NCBI RefSeq assembly: GCF_026914265.1
Contig: NC_069132.1
Location: 68,772,993-68,836,992, forward strand
Source of the DNA: Mya arenaria
Taxonomy: Eukaryota > Mollusca > Bivalvia > Myida > Myidae
DNA: 64,000 bases
Direction: 5' to 3'
In this document: positions 21,026-33,456 of the stretch, one piece after another
Numbering within the stretch: position 1 is the first letter of the stretch
Layout: each line of letters opens with the position of its first letter
Position numbers and translations under genes: made by a program
Notes under the pieces: model-generated
Told to the model about the DNA's origin: nothing
What the model saw: only the letters and a program-made list of their open reading frames with translations
Databases searched by the model: none

Positions 21026-21412
21026 TGGGCCAACTGTTCAGAAATTTGTTAATAATAATTTTTATAATAATAATAAGTTGTTTATATTATCGTTGTAAAC
21101 ATTTAAAACTTACTACTCTGGAAGTTTAATTGATAGACTCGTAATATGCAGTATGCCTTACAAGATTTGAGACAACTGGTTGAGCTGCGCTTGTTTTTAT
21201 TTTAAAAAAAGGAACACATGCACCATCAGATAGTTCATGTTTAAAAGTTGACAACAATATCGTTAATCATGTTGTTAACTTTAAAAACGTTTTGTACAAT
21301 CTGCTTAATATTTCGTGAACATATTAGTTTAATATCGGATATTTCACTTTAAAAGTTAACAACAATATTGTTAATCACGTTGTTAACTTTATAAAAGTTT
21401 AGTACAATTAAG
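21026..21412. mobile_element. MITE with GTTAAC-rich inverted ends, copy 2
   Basis: It has the same layout as 17064-17315: 'gggccaactgttcagaaatt' at the left, 'catgttgttaactttaaaaa' and 'ttgtacaatct' at the right, and an internal 'cttacaagattt'. The right arm is partly repeated at 21350-21412. Confidence 0.65.
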
Positions 21413-22123
21413 ATGTTTCGGTATAATACAGAGCTCAGTGGTTGTGACAAAGCAACAATACCTCACTAAATCTTTTTCATTTATTGTTGTATTTAAAATT
21501 AGAGACAATTTTCTATTGCATGTAATTGTTAGATTGATGGAATCATTATGTTATGATTATAATTTTTTTGATCAAAGTTTTGTCTTCATTTTAGAACTGA
21601 TTGAAATAGCTTTTATGCCAATCAGTTCATATGGCTTTATGTGGATTGGCATTCAACACTTGGAGGCATTGGGGACCTGAGGTGTGCCTGCTTTGTGCTG
21701 ATTGCCTCGTTTATTTGACGCAGGATTATCAATCACACGTTATGTTATCCTTCATTGTTCTCATGGGGGGCAAAAAAAGAACAGCAAAAACCAGGATGGG
21801 CTTTCATTATGAAATTTTAAATTATGGTACCAATAATTTAAATTACCAATTTTTACCAAATAACTAAAGTTTAATATGTTATTCATGAAAGGAAGCAATG
21901 TTTTTTATTGCACCATGAACTTTAAAAATGTGTCACACAATGGCCCTGTCATTTAAATGTTAGTCACAGGAAACTATGATGTCATATAATCTGATTACAT
22001 CATATTTACTAGATGACCTTTTTTATAAGTTTGAAATGTTGACTTCAAAAGCTACTCTTAGTATTTACTTACAAAACATTTCGCCTCATGTTTTGTTATA
22101 TTTTCAAACAAAGATCTTTTTAT

Positions 22124-23648
22124 TTTGTGTCATGGTTGTCATGGCTGTATGTGCCCATTTTGTGTCATGGTTGTCATGGCTGTTATGTGCCCATTTTGTG
22201 TCATGGTTGTCCTGGCTGTATGTGCCCATTTTGTGTCATGGTTGTCATGGCTGTATGTGCCCATTTTGTGTCATGGATGTCATGGCTGTTATGTGCCCAT
22301 TTTGTGTCATGGTTGTCATGGCTGTATGTGCCCATTTTGTGTCATGGTTGTCATGGCTGTATGTGCCCATTTTGTGTCATGGTTGTCATGGCTGTATGTG
22401 CCCATTTTGTGTCATGGTTGTCCTGGCTGTTATGTGCCCATTTTGTGCCATGGTTGTCATGGCTGTATGTGCCCATTTTGTGTCTTGGTTGTCATAGCTG
22501 TATGTGCCCATTTTGTGTCATGGTTGTCATGGCTGTATGTGCCCTTTTTTTGTCATGGTTAATATGACTGATAAATGTGCCCATTTTATGTCATGGCTGT
22601 TATGTGCCCATTTTGTGTCATGGTTGTCATGGCTGTTATGTGCCCATTTTGTGTCATGGTTGTCCTGGCTGTTATGTGCCCATTTTGTGTCATGGTTGTC
22701 ATGGCTGTATGTGCCCATTTTGTGTAATGGCTGTTATGTGCCCATTTTGTGTCATGGCTGCTATGTGTCAATTTGTGCAATGGCTGTTATGTGCCCATTT
22801 TGTGTCATGGCTGCTATGTGTCCATTTGTGTCATGGCTGTTATCTGCCCATTTGTGTCATGACTGTCATTGCAGTTATGTGCCCATTGTGCGTTATGGCT
22901 GCTATGTCCCCTTTGTGTCATGGCTGTTATCTGCCCATTTGTGTCATGACTGTCATTGCAGTTATGTGCCCATTGTGCGTTATGGCTGCTATGTCCCCTT
23001 TGTGTCATGGCTGTTATCTGCCCATTTGTGTCATGACAGTCATTGCAGTTAGGTGCCCATTGTGCGTTATGGCTGCTATGTCCCCTTTGTGTCATGGCTG
23101 TTATCTGCCCATTTGTGTCATGACAGTCATTGCAGTTATGTGCCCATTGTGCGTTATGGCTGCTATGTCCCCTTTGTGTCATGGCTGTTATCTGCCCATT
23201 TGTGTCATGACTGTCATTGCAGTTATGTGCCCATTGTGCGTTATGGCTGCTATGTCCCCTGTGTATCATGGCTGTTATCTGCCCATTTGTGTCATGACTG
23301 TCATTGCAGTTATGTGCCCATTGTGCGTTATGGCTGCTATGTCCCCTTTGTGTCATGGCTGTTATCTGCCCATTTGTGTCATGACAGTCATTGCAGTTAG
23401 GTGCCCATTGTGCGTTATGGCTGCTATGTCCCCTTTGTGTCATGGCTGTTATCTGCCCATTTGTGTCATGGCTGTCATTGCAGCTATGTGCCATTGTGTG
23501 TTATGGCTGCTATGTCCCCTTTGTGTGTTATGCCTGCTATGTGTCAATTGTGTGTTATAGCTGCTATGTGTCAATTGGGATTTATGGCTGCTGTGTGCCC
23601 ATTGTGTGTCATGGATGTTATGTGCACATTTTGTGTCATATATGCCCA
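22124..23648 (+). repeat. 1.5-kb minisatellite: 35-bp units, then an 87-bp higher-order unit
   Basis: From 22124 to about 22830 the unit is about 35 bp ('gtcatggttgtcatggctgt' then 'atgtgcccattttgt'). From about 22856 to 23480 a composite 87-bp unit recurs seven times, made of diverged 28-30-bp versions with 'gactgtcattgcagtt' and 'gcgttatggctgctatgtcc'. The tail to 23648 is degenerate. Because the units lack stop codons, long open frames appear in several frames on both strands (327 residues on +, 226 on minus). Nothing supports translation. Confidence 0.93.
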
Positions 23649-23684
23649 TTGGAATGTTAGTGAATATTTGCATTTATTTCTGTG

Positions 23685-23960
23685 GTTGCCTGCAAAGCAT
23701 GGCAGACACATACACATGTAGGGATTACTTTTGGTGTTGTCCCCAGGGTCACACTTTCCTTTCTGAGCAGTAACTACTCTGAGCAGTAACTACTGAATGA
23801 CTTGTTGTGGAGTCTTTAAACTTGATATGCACATCAGTCATGGTCAGTAGATCATCCCTCTTGATTTAGAGGTCAATAAATCAAATGTCAAGGTCATGAC
23901 CTTAAATGATCCCAACAGGCATCACACCTGATTTGGGGAATACTAGTCATCTCAAGTGGT
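23685..23960 (+). repeat. Dispersed repeat, paralogue of 20260-20600
   Basis: The phrases 'aagcatggcagac', 'cagtaactactgaatgactt', 'ggtcagtagatcatccct' and 'caaggtcatgacctt' align with the 20.3-kb copy. One short internal duplication ('ctgagcagtaactac') is present. Confidence 0.6.
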
Positions 23961-24028
23961 ATCAAACTGTGGAGATTTAATTTGTGGAGTTAAGCCAGAA
24001 GGCTGAAAGTGACATTAAAATTTAGGTT

Positions 24029-24382
24029 TAAAGCTGCACTCCCACAGATTTACCGTTTTGACATTTTTTTTTTTAATTTTTGTCTTGAAAAAAGCCAAAA
24101 TTTGTTTTAATATCAGAAAACCAGTGATATAAGATTGCTGACAAAAGATCAGATCACAGCATTTTATATTTCCATTCGAAAATTAAAGTTTAATGGCTAA
24201 AAGTGTTACTAAAGAGAAAAGCATAAAATATCAGTTTTGGGTCATAAATATGAAAACATGCGATCTTTTTTTCAGTAGTCTTATATCACTGGTTTCCATG
24301 CATTTTCACCAAAAAATTGCTTGTTCCAAGACAAGAAATAAAACAGTTATCAAAATGTTCAATCTGTAAGAGTGCAGCTTTA
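24029..24382. mobile_element. Palindromic MITE family, copy 4
   Basis: It runs from 'taaagctgcactcccacag' to 'ctgtaagagtgcagcttta'. Inner arms 'gatataagattgctgacaaa' and 'gtagtcttatatcactggtt' are clear. Confidence 0.9.
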
Positions 24383-24674
24383 AGTACCTTCGTAAGATAA
24401 CCCCACATATATGATAGTTTAAGTTAACATATTGCATATAATCTAATTGTTCTGCAATTTCTCAAAGCAGATCACATATTCATTACAGTCATTGAAGAAT
24501 TTTATTTTGTGCTCAACATCAGTTTTGGTAAGGATGTAAATTCTGCCACAGTTGTATGGATGTTAATTTGGTGCTCTATTCAAATGGATAGGACATGTAT
24601 ATGTTTATATGTTTTGTTGAAATAAATTCTAAACTAAGCATTAAACTCTGTGTTAATATTCAACCCTTAATATA

Positions 24675-24704
24675 CACCCCCCCCCCCTCCACACACACAC
24701 ACAT
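24675..24704 (+). repeat. C run and (CA)n microsatellite
   Basis: A run of about 13 C is followed by 'tcc' and about seven CA dinucleotides. Confidence 0.9.
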
Positions 24705-24990
24705 ATGAAAAGCAGGTCCTATACCGGTACATGTTTAGCTGTGGCATCTATGAAGGTGAACATTCTCTTCTTTGACAATATCTTTTCTTGCATACCAGAC
24801 GTGTGTTTCTGGTCATGTGGAAAAAACGGTCTTACACCCCCATGTAAGATGAGACACGTGCAACAACGCGCCACTTCTTTTTTTGTATGGTTTATGAAAA
24901 GTATATTATGCCATTTCAAGTGCAATCAGATATATAAGTATGCAAGACTTTTAATTAAAATTGAAAATAAACGTGCCCTCCGGTCGGATT

Positions 24991-25744
24991 TTTATGCCCC
25001 CGAAGGTGGGCAACTTAAAATCGCACTCGGCTCAATAACTCGTGTCCAGGCTGTAACTTACCCTTGTATGGCCAGATTTTAAAATAACTTGCCACATTGT
25101 TCCACATACCAAGACGACGTGTCGCAGGCAAGACCCGTGTTCCTACCACTAAGGTTAAGGTCACACTTAGGTGTTTATTCACAATGGAGTGCTGCATATA
25201 AGGACATAGAGTATAGGTTGTCATGTCCGGGCTGTAACTTTCCCTTGTATGGACAGATTTTAAAATGACTTGCCACATGTGTTCCACATACCAAGACAAC
25301 ATGTCGCGTGCAAGACCCATGACCCTACCTCTAAGTTCAAGGTCACACTTAGTGTTTATTCACAATGGAATGCTGCATATAAGGACACAGAGTATAGTTT
25401 GTCGTGTCCGGGCTGTAACTTTCTCTTGTATGGACAGATTTTAAAATAACGTGCAACATGTGTTTGACATACCAAGACGACGTGTCGTGTGCAAGACCTG
25501 TGTCCCTACCTCTAAGGTGAAAGATACACTTAGTGTTTAATCACAATGGAATGCTGAATATAAGGACATAACAGTGTAGGTTGTCAAGTATGGGTGTTGT
25601 TTTTTTATGTTCAGAGGCAATTTAAAATAACTTGCCATATGTATTTGACACGTAAAGGCAAGATCAACTTTTCATGTACTGACCTTGTTCATAGGTCAAT
25701 GTCACATTCGGGGGCATTCGACACATACTGTGACAGCTCTTGTT
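24991..25744 (+). mobile_element. Tandem-core element family, copy E3 (180-bp core type)
   Basis: It starts 'tttatgcccccgaaggtggg' and ends 'actgtgacagctcttgtt'. About three diverged 180-bp units ('acttgccacatgtgttccac', 'tgtccgggctgtaactttc') match the core of E5 at 44163, so this is an older member of the same subfamily. Confidence 0.85.
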
Positions 25745-25948
25745 CTATCTGTACCGGAAACACATGATAGATACTTATAATCTATTCCTTACCAAACTTG
25801 ATGACAATGTCTATGAGCATAATATTTCTAACTCAGTCCATATCTAGTCTGATCCCTTCAATCACACCTTGATTATGGCCCTTTAATTGTCACAAGTTTA
25901 CAAAGTTGACTGTCCATAAGGTTATGCAGTTCTTATCAATTGTGTTCT

Positions 25949-26298
25949 TAAAGCTTACAGATAGACCGTTTTGACATCTTTTAAATTTTATATCTTGGAA
26001 TGAAACATTTTTTTTCATAAATCTCTGTAAACCATTGATATAAGACTGCTGACAAAAGATCAGATCGCAGTTTTCATATTTATGTTCAAAAATGTGGCTA
26101 ATTATGGCTAAAAGCATTAATGAAGTTTAAGAGAAATGAGTTTTTGGGCATAAAATCCCCCCAGTAAATATGGAAACCTGCAATTTGATCTTTTGTCAGC
26201 AGTCTTATATCACTGGTTTCCAGACATTAATGCAAAAATTGACTGAGTCTAGGACAAAAAAAGTTTGAAAATGGTCAATCTGTGAGAGTGCAGCTTTA
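25949..26298. mobile_element. Palindromic MITE family, copy 5
   Basis: The left end is decayed ('taaagcttacagatagaccg'), and the right end 'ctgtgagagtgcagcttta' is intact. Inner arms 'gatataagactgctgacaaa' and 'ttttgtcagcagtcttatat' are perfect. Confidence 0.85.
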
Positions 26299-26968
26299 AA
26301 ATAAATAGGATGTTGAGGCATAATATTGCTGACAAAATGGAAAGGCTGATCACTTCAGTCAGCCGTGGGTTATGGCCCTTTAATTGTCAAAATTTGACCA
26401 AGTTGACCGAGTCCCCACTTCATTTTGAGCAACTTTTAGGATCACCAAACTTGATAACGATGTTTATGGTGATAATTTATGGAACATGTTCTGTTAACGC
26501 CTGCTTTTTCCTCTCTCTGGTACACTCATATCAAAATTCAGTATAACACACTTTTTCGAGTTGGTAATTCCTGGTAGTTTTTTTTATTAATAACTTCAAA
26601 AAAATAGTTTGGTAGGTTGCTTGAGAAACAGATACCAATAGTAAGAATTGGAAAATAACACTTTCAATTCAGTATTAGTGACAAACTAAAAATCCTGTTT
26701 TAATAATGTTTTGTCGTATGCTCACAAACTCCACGCAGTACTACCTCCCTTACAGTCGAGCAATCTCTGCCACCATGCAAATGCAAATCACACGACCATA
26801 TATCATATCGATAAAGATTGTAAATTATCTAAACATTTTAAATATTTTATTTTTGTATTTTTATCTCAATGCACCTTGAAATTTGATATAAGCTATTTAA
26901 AAAGTATGAAGAAAATTATTTGAAGGTTTGTATAGTTTAAATCCAGCTAGACTCGCTCCTGGTAGCAG

Positions 26969-27128
26969 AGATCTATTCCCCTTGTAAGGAAAGATGATCT
27001 ATTCACCTTGTCAGGGGAGATGATCTATTCACCTTGTCAGGGGAGATGATCTATTCCCCTAGTCAGGGGAGATGATCTTTTCTCCTTGTCAGGGGAGATG
27101 ATCTTTTCTCCTTGTCAGGGGAGATCAC
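26969..27128 (+). repeat. 26-bp minisatellite, about 6 units
   Basis: 'ctattcaccttgtcagggga' then 'gatgat' recurs at 26 bp with C/T changes. Confidence 0.9.
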
Positions 27129-27310
27129 TGCATAGGAGATTGGTATGCTGATTGATAAAATGGCACTATCTTGGCAACTATAAGTATTGGCATTGTATAT
27201 GGCAAACACATTGGATAACCAGTCCAATCTGCCTTAATTAACACAAGTAATGGCCCTTGTCTGTCAAATTTAAGCAAAATCAGTATGTCCCTTACCTATT
27301 TTTTTAGCAA

Positions 27311-27344
27311 GGCCTAAAAAAAAAATATGTCTGTTTCCTGTAAC
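27311..27344 (+). repeat. 34-bp element end, perfect inverted match at 33457-33490
   Basis: 'ggcctaaaaaaaaaatatgt' then 'ctgtttcctgtaac' is identical to the minus strand of 33457-33490. The following 'gtcggtaggtaggttt' is also loosely similar to the other copy. It is likely a terminus of an unidentified mobile element. Confidence 0.6.
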
Positions 27345-27634
27345 ATGCTGAAAAAAAGATGGGTCGGTAGGTAGGTTTTTTTTTTTTTTTTAAATGTCAG
27401 AATGATCCAATATTCAAGTTTATTTCAGGTGAATTATTTTAATAAGAATTCAGTGTGATATATAGATTCAATCTTTCTGCCACTTATAAGCTAAAACTGC
27501 TAGCTTGACAGCCATCAAAACATAAAATACATCATCATTGTAATAAATCAAGACTAAGTGATTTTTTCACATCTATATATAGGTGAAGCTTGACAAAGAA
27601 ACAGCATTGTTTATCAGTTATTTTTAGCCATGGT

Positions 27635-27711
27635 ACATGTATTTCAGTTGTAGAATGCATCCTGTTGAAGGGCAAGCCATGGGTTCGACTCCCAGCGGTG
27701 GCAACATTATG
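27635..27711 (+). mobile_element. tRNA-like SINE head or tRNA fragment
   Basis: 'cagttgtagaatgcatcctg' resembles an A box region, and 'gggttcgactccca' is a good B box/T arm. The 5' acceptor strand is not matched, so a functional tRNA is unlikely. Confidence 0.45.
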
Positions 27712-29112
27712 TGCAATTTTGAGCATTGTCAGTATGTTCACCAGGGAAGCAGTTCATCTTTAGACTTTGCAAATATAACCCAGTGAGAGAGTGAATCAAA
27801 GAACATTTAGACAATGTATTTTTGGCAAATGTTTTAAACAAAACTTTCAAAATGCATACATTTTCTAATAATAAAACATGATATTATTGCACAGACTATT
27901 TTAAGATAGACTGTGTAATAATATCAAGTTGTATTACAATTAAATGTACATGACAACTATTATAAAATAAAATGCTGTTATAACAAGAACAGGCAAGAAT
28001 CTCCACAAAACATAATTTTATATAAATCAATACTTCGATTGATAAATGACTAGAATCAATGACTAAACCATTTAACTCTTAGAGGCTGTCAGAATTGTAC
28101 AGATCTTTAGGACCAGTGTAGACCCATGGTCTACGCTGTTCACTGCTTGGACACTTAAACCTTACCTGCTGACTCGACAGCGAACAGTGTAAAATAACAG
28201 ATTGGACTGGAATATGTTTAAATAGACTAGAATCAGTATCAAAAAAGCTTAGACTGACTAATAAAAAGTAATACCATTTTCTTTTTTAAACAGTAAAACA
28301 GCAAAACTAGTACACGTTCAGTTCCTTTAATAGTTTCCACAACTTATTTTTTTTAACAATTTTCATTGTTTTAAAAAGATCTGCTGTATTAGGTCCACTG
28401 TTCATTCTGTAAAAATCTCAAGCACGATAATCAATGTAACTTTCAATAGAATACCTTGTTGTTTTTTCCTTTTCTGGACTTGACTGGACTACGGGGGTTA
28501 AAACATTCCCAGAGTCAAAACTTGGTAAAATATGTTCTGACTCTGACGAACATATTATTTAGTTAATGCATCTTCGTTATGTAATCGAGTGCATCCTTGT
28601 CAAATTCCAATATGCACCAGCGATTGTTTAGTTGCAACGACATCTTTCTTACTTTAACTTTCACTTTCAGGTTTATCTTTTTTTCCGGAAGTAAACAAAA
28701 ACATTTAACGTTCCTATTGCCAGTATTGCAACATCGTATTTTTCATAAATGGCAAAACCATAACAGTTTTGTTATAGAACCACGGACCTATAAACCAGGT
28801 CCGGATAGAACTAAACTATTACACTATGACAACGATCTACGTAGTTCTCCTTTCACTTTCATTAAAATTGACAGGAAGTTAGCGTGCACCTGTTTTCCGT
28901 GCTTTTTAGACCATGTGGTATGAAAAATGTTTATTTTTCTGTTAACTCATTAAAAACTTATAAGAATATTTTTTAATTAACTGGAGATATAATAAAAAAA
29001 AACTTAAAATAAATGAACAAAATATATCCTAGCATTGTTGTTTTTCAAAACCATTGCACTTAGCGAAAAAGCGGAAGGTATCCGTAAATTTGCATAATGG
29101 GCGGAGTTAATA

Positions 29113-29172
29113 TTACGTCATTCGCCTTATTCCAGAAGCCCATAATGCTTTGCGAAAAAGGTGACTTCCGGT
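29113..29172 (+). promoter_or_regulatory. Candidate promoter: CRE-like, ZNF143-type and ETS motifs
   Basis: TTACGTCA at 29113-29120, 'gcccataatgctttgcg' at 29138-29154 (close to the known ZNF143/Staf motif) and ACTTCCGGT (ETS site on the other strand) at 29164 lie in one 60-bp block. This is a known layout of housekeeping promoters. An inverted counterpart lies at 32930-32975. Confidence 0.45.
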
Positions 29173-30330
29173 TTATTTCCGCATTCAATTTCCTAGTTAT
29201 CGATACGAGTGAAAGGAAGAGCATACTTGGCAAAATAGATCGATAGGTGAGTAAAACATGTTAGGAACATCAGGTTATACATTCTTCTATAAATATCTAC
29301 CGCTTTTTGTAAATGTCAATGAAGATTTTGACGTTTATACCCAACTTCAATACACATTTAAGTGGGTGGGGTAAAATAACAAATATTATGGTAAAGACTT
29401 TCATAGTAGTTCTCAAAGACTTCAAATACATATTGGTTGTTATAAAGTATGCATTCAATTGTGGTTTGTTGAGTTTGTTATTAAATTAAATGAATGATAT
29501 GTTGCAATTAGTGTGAAATTGTTAAAATCTGCAACTTCAAAACAGTCAAGTAAATGAAGCTTAAATGTGATTAAGAAGGGCATTTAAATACTGACTGCTG
29601 TGCTGTATGTAAACAAATATGCAGGTCTTAAAATAACAGCTTATTAATATTGTACTAGTAAATTGTAACTATTTAAATATCTGACTGATATTAAAGCTGC
29701 ACTCTCACATATTAAACATTTTGACAACTGTTGTTTTTTTGTCTTCGACTGCCAATTTATGCAAACGTGCAAGAAAACCAGTGATATAAGACTGCTGACA
29801 AAACATTGGATCGCAGATTTTCATTTTTAAGTAAATAAAATAATTTTTAATGCATTTTTCTTAAACCGTTAGAAACGCTTTTAAAATTAGCCATAAAATA
29901 ATAATTTTTAAATGGAGATATGAAAATCGGTGATCTGATTTTTTTGTCAGCAGGCTTATATCACTGGTTTGCAGATATTTATGCAGAAATTGCCTCTTTC
30001 CAAGACAACAAATAAAAAAAGTTGTCAAAACGGTATATCTGTGAGAGTGCATCTTTAACAGTTAAGAGTCTTTTAGTATTTTTATTTTTTCTGGCTAAGT
30101 TGGATGATGATAAAACTATTTATTTTATTTCAGAGATGTCCATTCTGGATGTTTGATTCCGCCAAGTTGATGCTCAACAGGAGTAGGCAGTTGATACCAT
30201 TGATCTGATAGCACCTGCTATATCAGTGGTTTTACAAGAAAAATTTGTGCAAAACACAAGAGACGGAATCGGTTCAAGAACAGAGATAAAATAAATTAAG
30301 TGTGTCAATATGAATGAAAACTTTCCCTGA
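29173..30330 (+). ncRNA. Candidate spliced non-coding transcript start
   Basis: Downstream of the promoter-like block a consensus donor (GATAG|GTGAGT, exon end 29246) and an acceptor (TTTATTTCAG ending 30133) are seen. The presumed exons carry only very short frames (for example MSILDV). The intron contains a MITE. This could also be the 5' UTR of an unrecognised gene. It is inferred from motifs only. Confidence 0.2.
29692..30057. mobile_element. Palindromic MITE family, copy 6
   Basis: It runs from 'taaagctgcactctcacat' to 'ctgtgagagtgcatcttta', with inner arms 'gatataagactgctgacaaa' and 'gtcagcaggcttatatcact'. Confidence 0.9.
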
Positions 30331-31048
30331 CTGCAAGGACTAAAGAAATGCACACAAGTGACATAAATTTAAATGTTTGGTACAAAAAGTAGACATGTAG
30401 AACTTAAAATTATGACACAGGATGTGAAACAACACTATAGCCGATAACAGTCCAACAAGAGATTTTTCAAAAAGAAGCAAGATTTGGTTTTTGAACCCTT
30501 GGCAAATGAACCTTTAAAGGGATTATTGCATACCAAGGACAATTTATTGTTTTTGAATTATATCATGTTTAATGTTATTATTAAATTGTAAAAAATACCG
30601 TTGTTATTAATATGATTGTCTATGATCTTTTTATTCCAATGACTGTGTAAACTCCCATGGTTAATATTAAAAAGACATAAAATCGAGTCAACGTTTGTGG
30701 GCAATAACTAGCCACCCGGTTAGCTTAGTTTGTAGGAACACCGTGCTTTTTCTGGCAGCCCTTGCTTCGAGCTTTTTCCTATCATGTTACTTTAGTATTG
30801 TTATAGTCAATAAGCCTAGGTGTCGTTAGCGCAGTACTGTAGGCCGAATATTTTCTTGGCCCAAATTCAAACAGCCTTGAGATTTAAATGAAACTTGGTA
30901 CACATGCAAATTTCCAGAAACAATAGGCTCATGTCCAGCAAGATCATACATAATATTTCAAGACTTGAATGATTCAATACATCTGCTCCTATGTATTTTA
31001 ATTTTCATAACTAAAATTGTTCATCATTGTAAATACAGTGCTCAAGTT

Positions 31049-31408
31049 TAAAGCTGCATTCTCAGACTGACCATTTTGACAAAAAATGTCTGAAAACCAG
31101 TGATATAAGATTGCTGATGGAAGATCATAAAACATTTTTACAGAATTATCTTGACCGTTTTGACAAAAAAAGTCTGAAAACCAGTGATAAAAGATTGCTG
31201 ATAGAAGATCAGATAACATTTGTACGTATCTTTGTTTGAAAATGGATATATTTATGGTTAAAAAGCGTTTCTAACGCTTTAAGAAAATGGAGTCTTTTGA
31301 CAGTGTTTCAAACAACTGAGATCTGTTATTTTGTGAATCATCTTATATGACTGACTGAATTGAAGGCAATGATATCAAAATCGGTTAATCTGTAAGATTG
31401 CAGTTTTA
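31049..31408. mobile_element. Palindromic MITE family, copy 7, with internal duplication
   Basis: It runs from 'taaagctgcattctcagact' to 'ctgtaagattgcagtttta'. The left inner arm is duplicated in tandem ('ccagtgatataagattgctg' and 'ccagtgataaaagattgctg', about 82 bp apart). The right arm is decayed. Confidence 0.8.
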
Positions 31409-31879
31409 AAGGTGCATGTCCCTAAAGGTCAATTGGCAGGAGATCTCATCAAATTTAATGAAGAATCATACATTCAATGATGCAATTCAACTTATTCATT
31501 TTGATGAAAATCAGCATTTAAAGAAGTTACCATGAGCTCTGATTTTTTTGCTGTGTTTTTTTTTTATGACAAATTTATCATTTCTGTAGAAAATGTCTGA
31601 CACTATCATACAAATTGTAGCAAAAGAAACAAAAAATGGTTGTACAGAATTAATGTTTATTTAAATATCTTTAAAAAGAGTTGTTCATATAATAAAACAT
31701 TATGATGCACATTGTAAATGTAAAACATAACTAAAGTACAAGGACATAAAAAAATATTTAATTTTATATATTTATATGATTTTTGAATAATACTATTTCT
31801 TATGATAACAATAATAATAATAAGTGTTGAATACTAAGCACTTAACATATTATACATGTATGAATATCAATAACAGCAG

Positions 31880-32200
31880 TAAAACAACAACAGTTCAACC
31901 AACAAAAGAGATCCAACAAGTACTAGCAATGGGAATCAAACCAATATGACCCAACAGTGATTCAAATAACACTAGTTGTCTATCACACATTCTGTCCAAC
32001 AAGCAGTCCAAACAACACTGGTGGTCCAACCAACACTTCCAGTCCAACCATTTATAATTGTTCAACCAACACGTATGGTCCATCCAATATAGCGGCCCAG
32101 TAAGCAATAGATGCCAAACCAACAATAGCATGTCAGGTACTAGCTGTCCATCACGTTGCTACCAATCTAGCAGCCCAACCAATTGTAGTGATGTTCTTCA
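31880..32200 (+). repeat. Degenerate 'tccaaccaacac' repeat region
   Basis: Loose repeats of 'gtccaaccaacac' and 'tccaacaag' at 20-30-bp spacing give a purine/C-biased stretch. The 78-residue minus-strand frame here (WLDHQCCLDCLLD) follows from the repeat. An acceptor-like 'tttctttacag' on the minus strand near 32245 makes a 3' exon of the transcript suggested by the 32.95-kb promoter motif possible but unproven. Confidence 0.5.
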
Positions 32201-32929
32201 TTGAAAGTAATGATCTCAGAAGGTAACATCAGCATATTTGAATCATATCTGTAAAGAAAGGAATGGAACATAAAAAGCATATTTTTATAAAAAAGTAAGT
32301 TACTCTCCGACTTATTTATGAATGGGTTTTAAGACAATCTGGAAACCGATTTAATTCCAGGCCTGGGGGTATGCGACTAGTCCGGTGGCCATCATAATAT
32401 TTGAAAATAACAAATCATTCAGGAGACTACACAGGTGACAGCATGACATAATTACTCTATGTAAAATGTTTATTACATAGTAATAAAATACACACAGCAG
32501 TATAAATATCATAATTTATATTGATGATGATTTATTTATGTTCATTCATAAGACTATTAGTTATACCTGGTAATGTACATACAGATTCCTCATTAGATTA
32601 TGACTGTCAGATAGTAAAACAGACTAATGTATTATTTGTGTTAATTTTCAAAACAAATGTTTTAGAATAGATGAGAATTTGTTGTTTATAATACTCCAAT
32701 AAGAATAGTAACTGCAGTCTTTTCTGAACCATCTACCCCACCCACCAGAACTAACTGTCCAAGTAAACAGTCAAGCGATTTATAGCTCATGACATTCAAA
32801 TAATATCACAATAATGTAATATAAACTCATTAAAATGACAAATCTAATAAAAATAAATAAATTATAACAAACCTGGAATGATAATTTGTCCGTATTTATC
32901 GCTGTTATTGTACTTCGTCATAACCCGGA

Positions 32930-32975
32930 AATAAACCGGAAGTCACCATGCCGCAAAGGATTATGGTCTATTGGA
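32930..32975 (-). promoter_or_regulatory. Candidate minus-strand promoter, inverted copy of the 29.14-kb block
   Basis: On the minus strand, CCAAT is followed by 'accataatcctttgcgg' (ZNF143-like) and then 'ggtgacttccggtttatttc', which is identical to bases after 29160 on +. A donor-like CCAG|GTTTGT follows near 32873. A short frame MTKYNNSDKYGQIIIP reaches that donor, but no partner exon continues it convincingly. Confidence 0.4.
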
Positions 32976-33456
32976 AAGTCGAGAATTGAGTTTGAGTGCT
33001 GCTAATTGACAAGGTTACCGATCAGATTCCAGATCGATAATCACTTGTCACTTCAGGTGTAAATTGCTCTTGCAGGTTAAACAAACATTCAGATCATGCA
33101 TTGAGGCTCCTTTCAGATGATACCGACTCTCACACCGAAATATCCCGTGTCAAAACTGATGCATATTACAAATGGATGATGCGTTGATTTCGGGTCATTT
33201 ACGATTCCTGTGCGTCAAAACCCGGGAGCTCGGGTCAATTGAAAGCCCTGCAGTTTAATGTCACAGCCATTGAGGTTTTTGCCATTGTTTCAACTTGCCA
33301 AACCGAAAACGTTTGTAACTATGCAACGATTCGGACACTACCAAAATATTTAAATTATCGTTGTCATCATAGGCCAGAGATCGCTAAAAATTTGACTTTT
33401 CGAATTTTGGGGCATAAAAAAATTGCGGTCGGCGGTAAAAAATTACGGTCGGTCGG

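Noticed and set aside
22088-23560. Open frames of 145-327 residues rich in CHGCHGCMCPF
   Set aside because: They follow from a stop-free minisatellite, are open in several frames and on both strands, and show no splice or start context.
28122-28144. Palindrome GTAGACCCATGGTCTAC as a hairpin RNA
   Set aside because: It is short and isolated, with no flanking extension of the stem.
31895-32131. 78-residue minus frame WLDHQCCLDCLLD
   Set aside because: It arises from degenerate 'tccaaccaacac' repeats and has no start or splice support as a protein.
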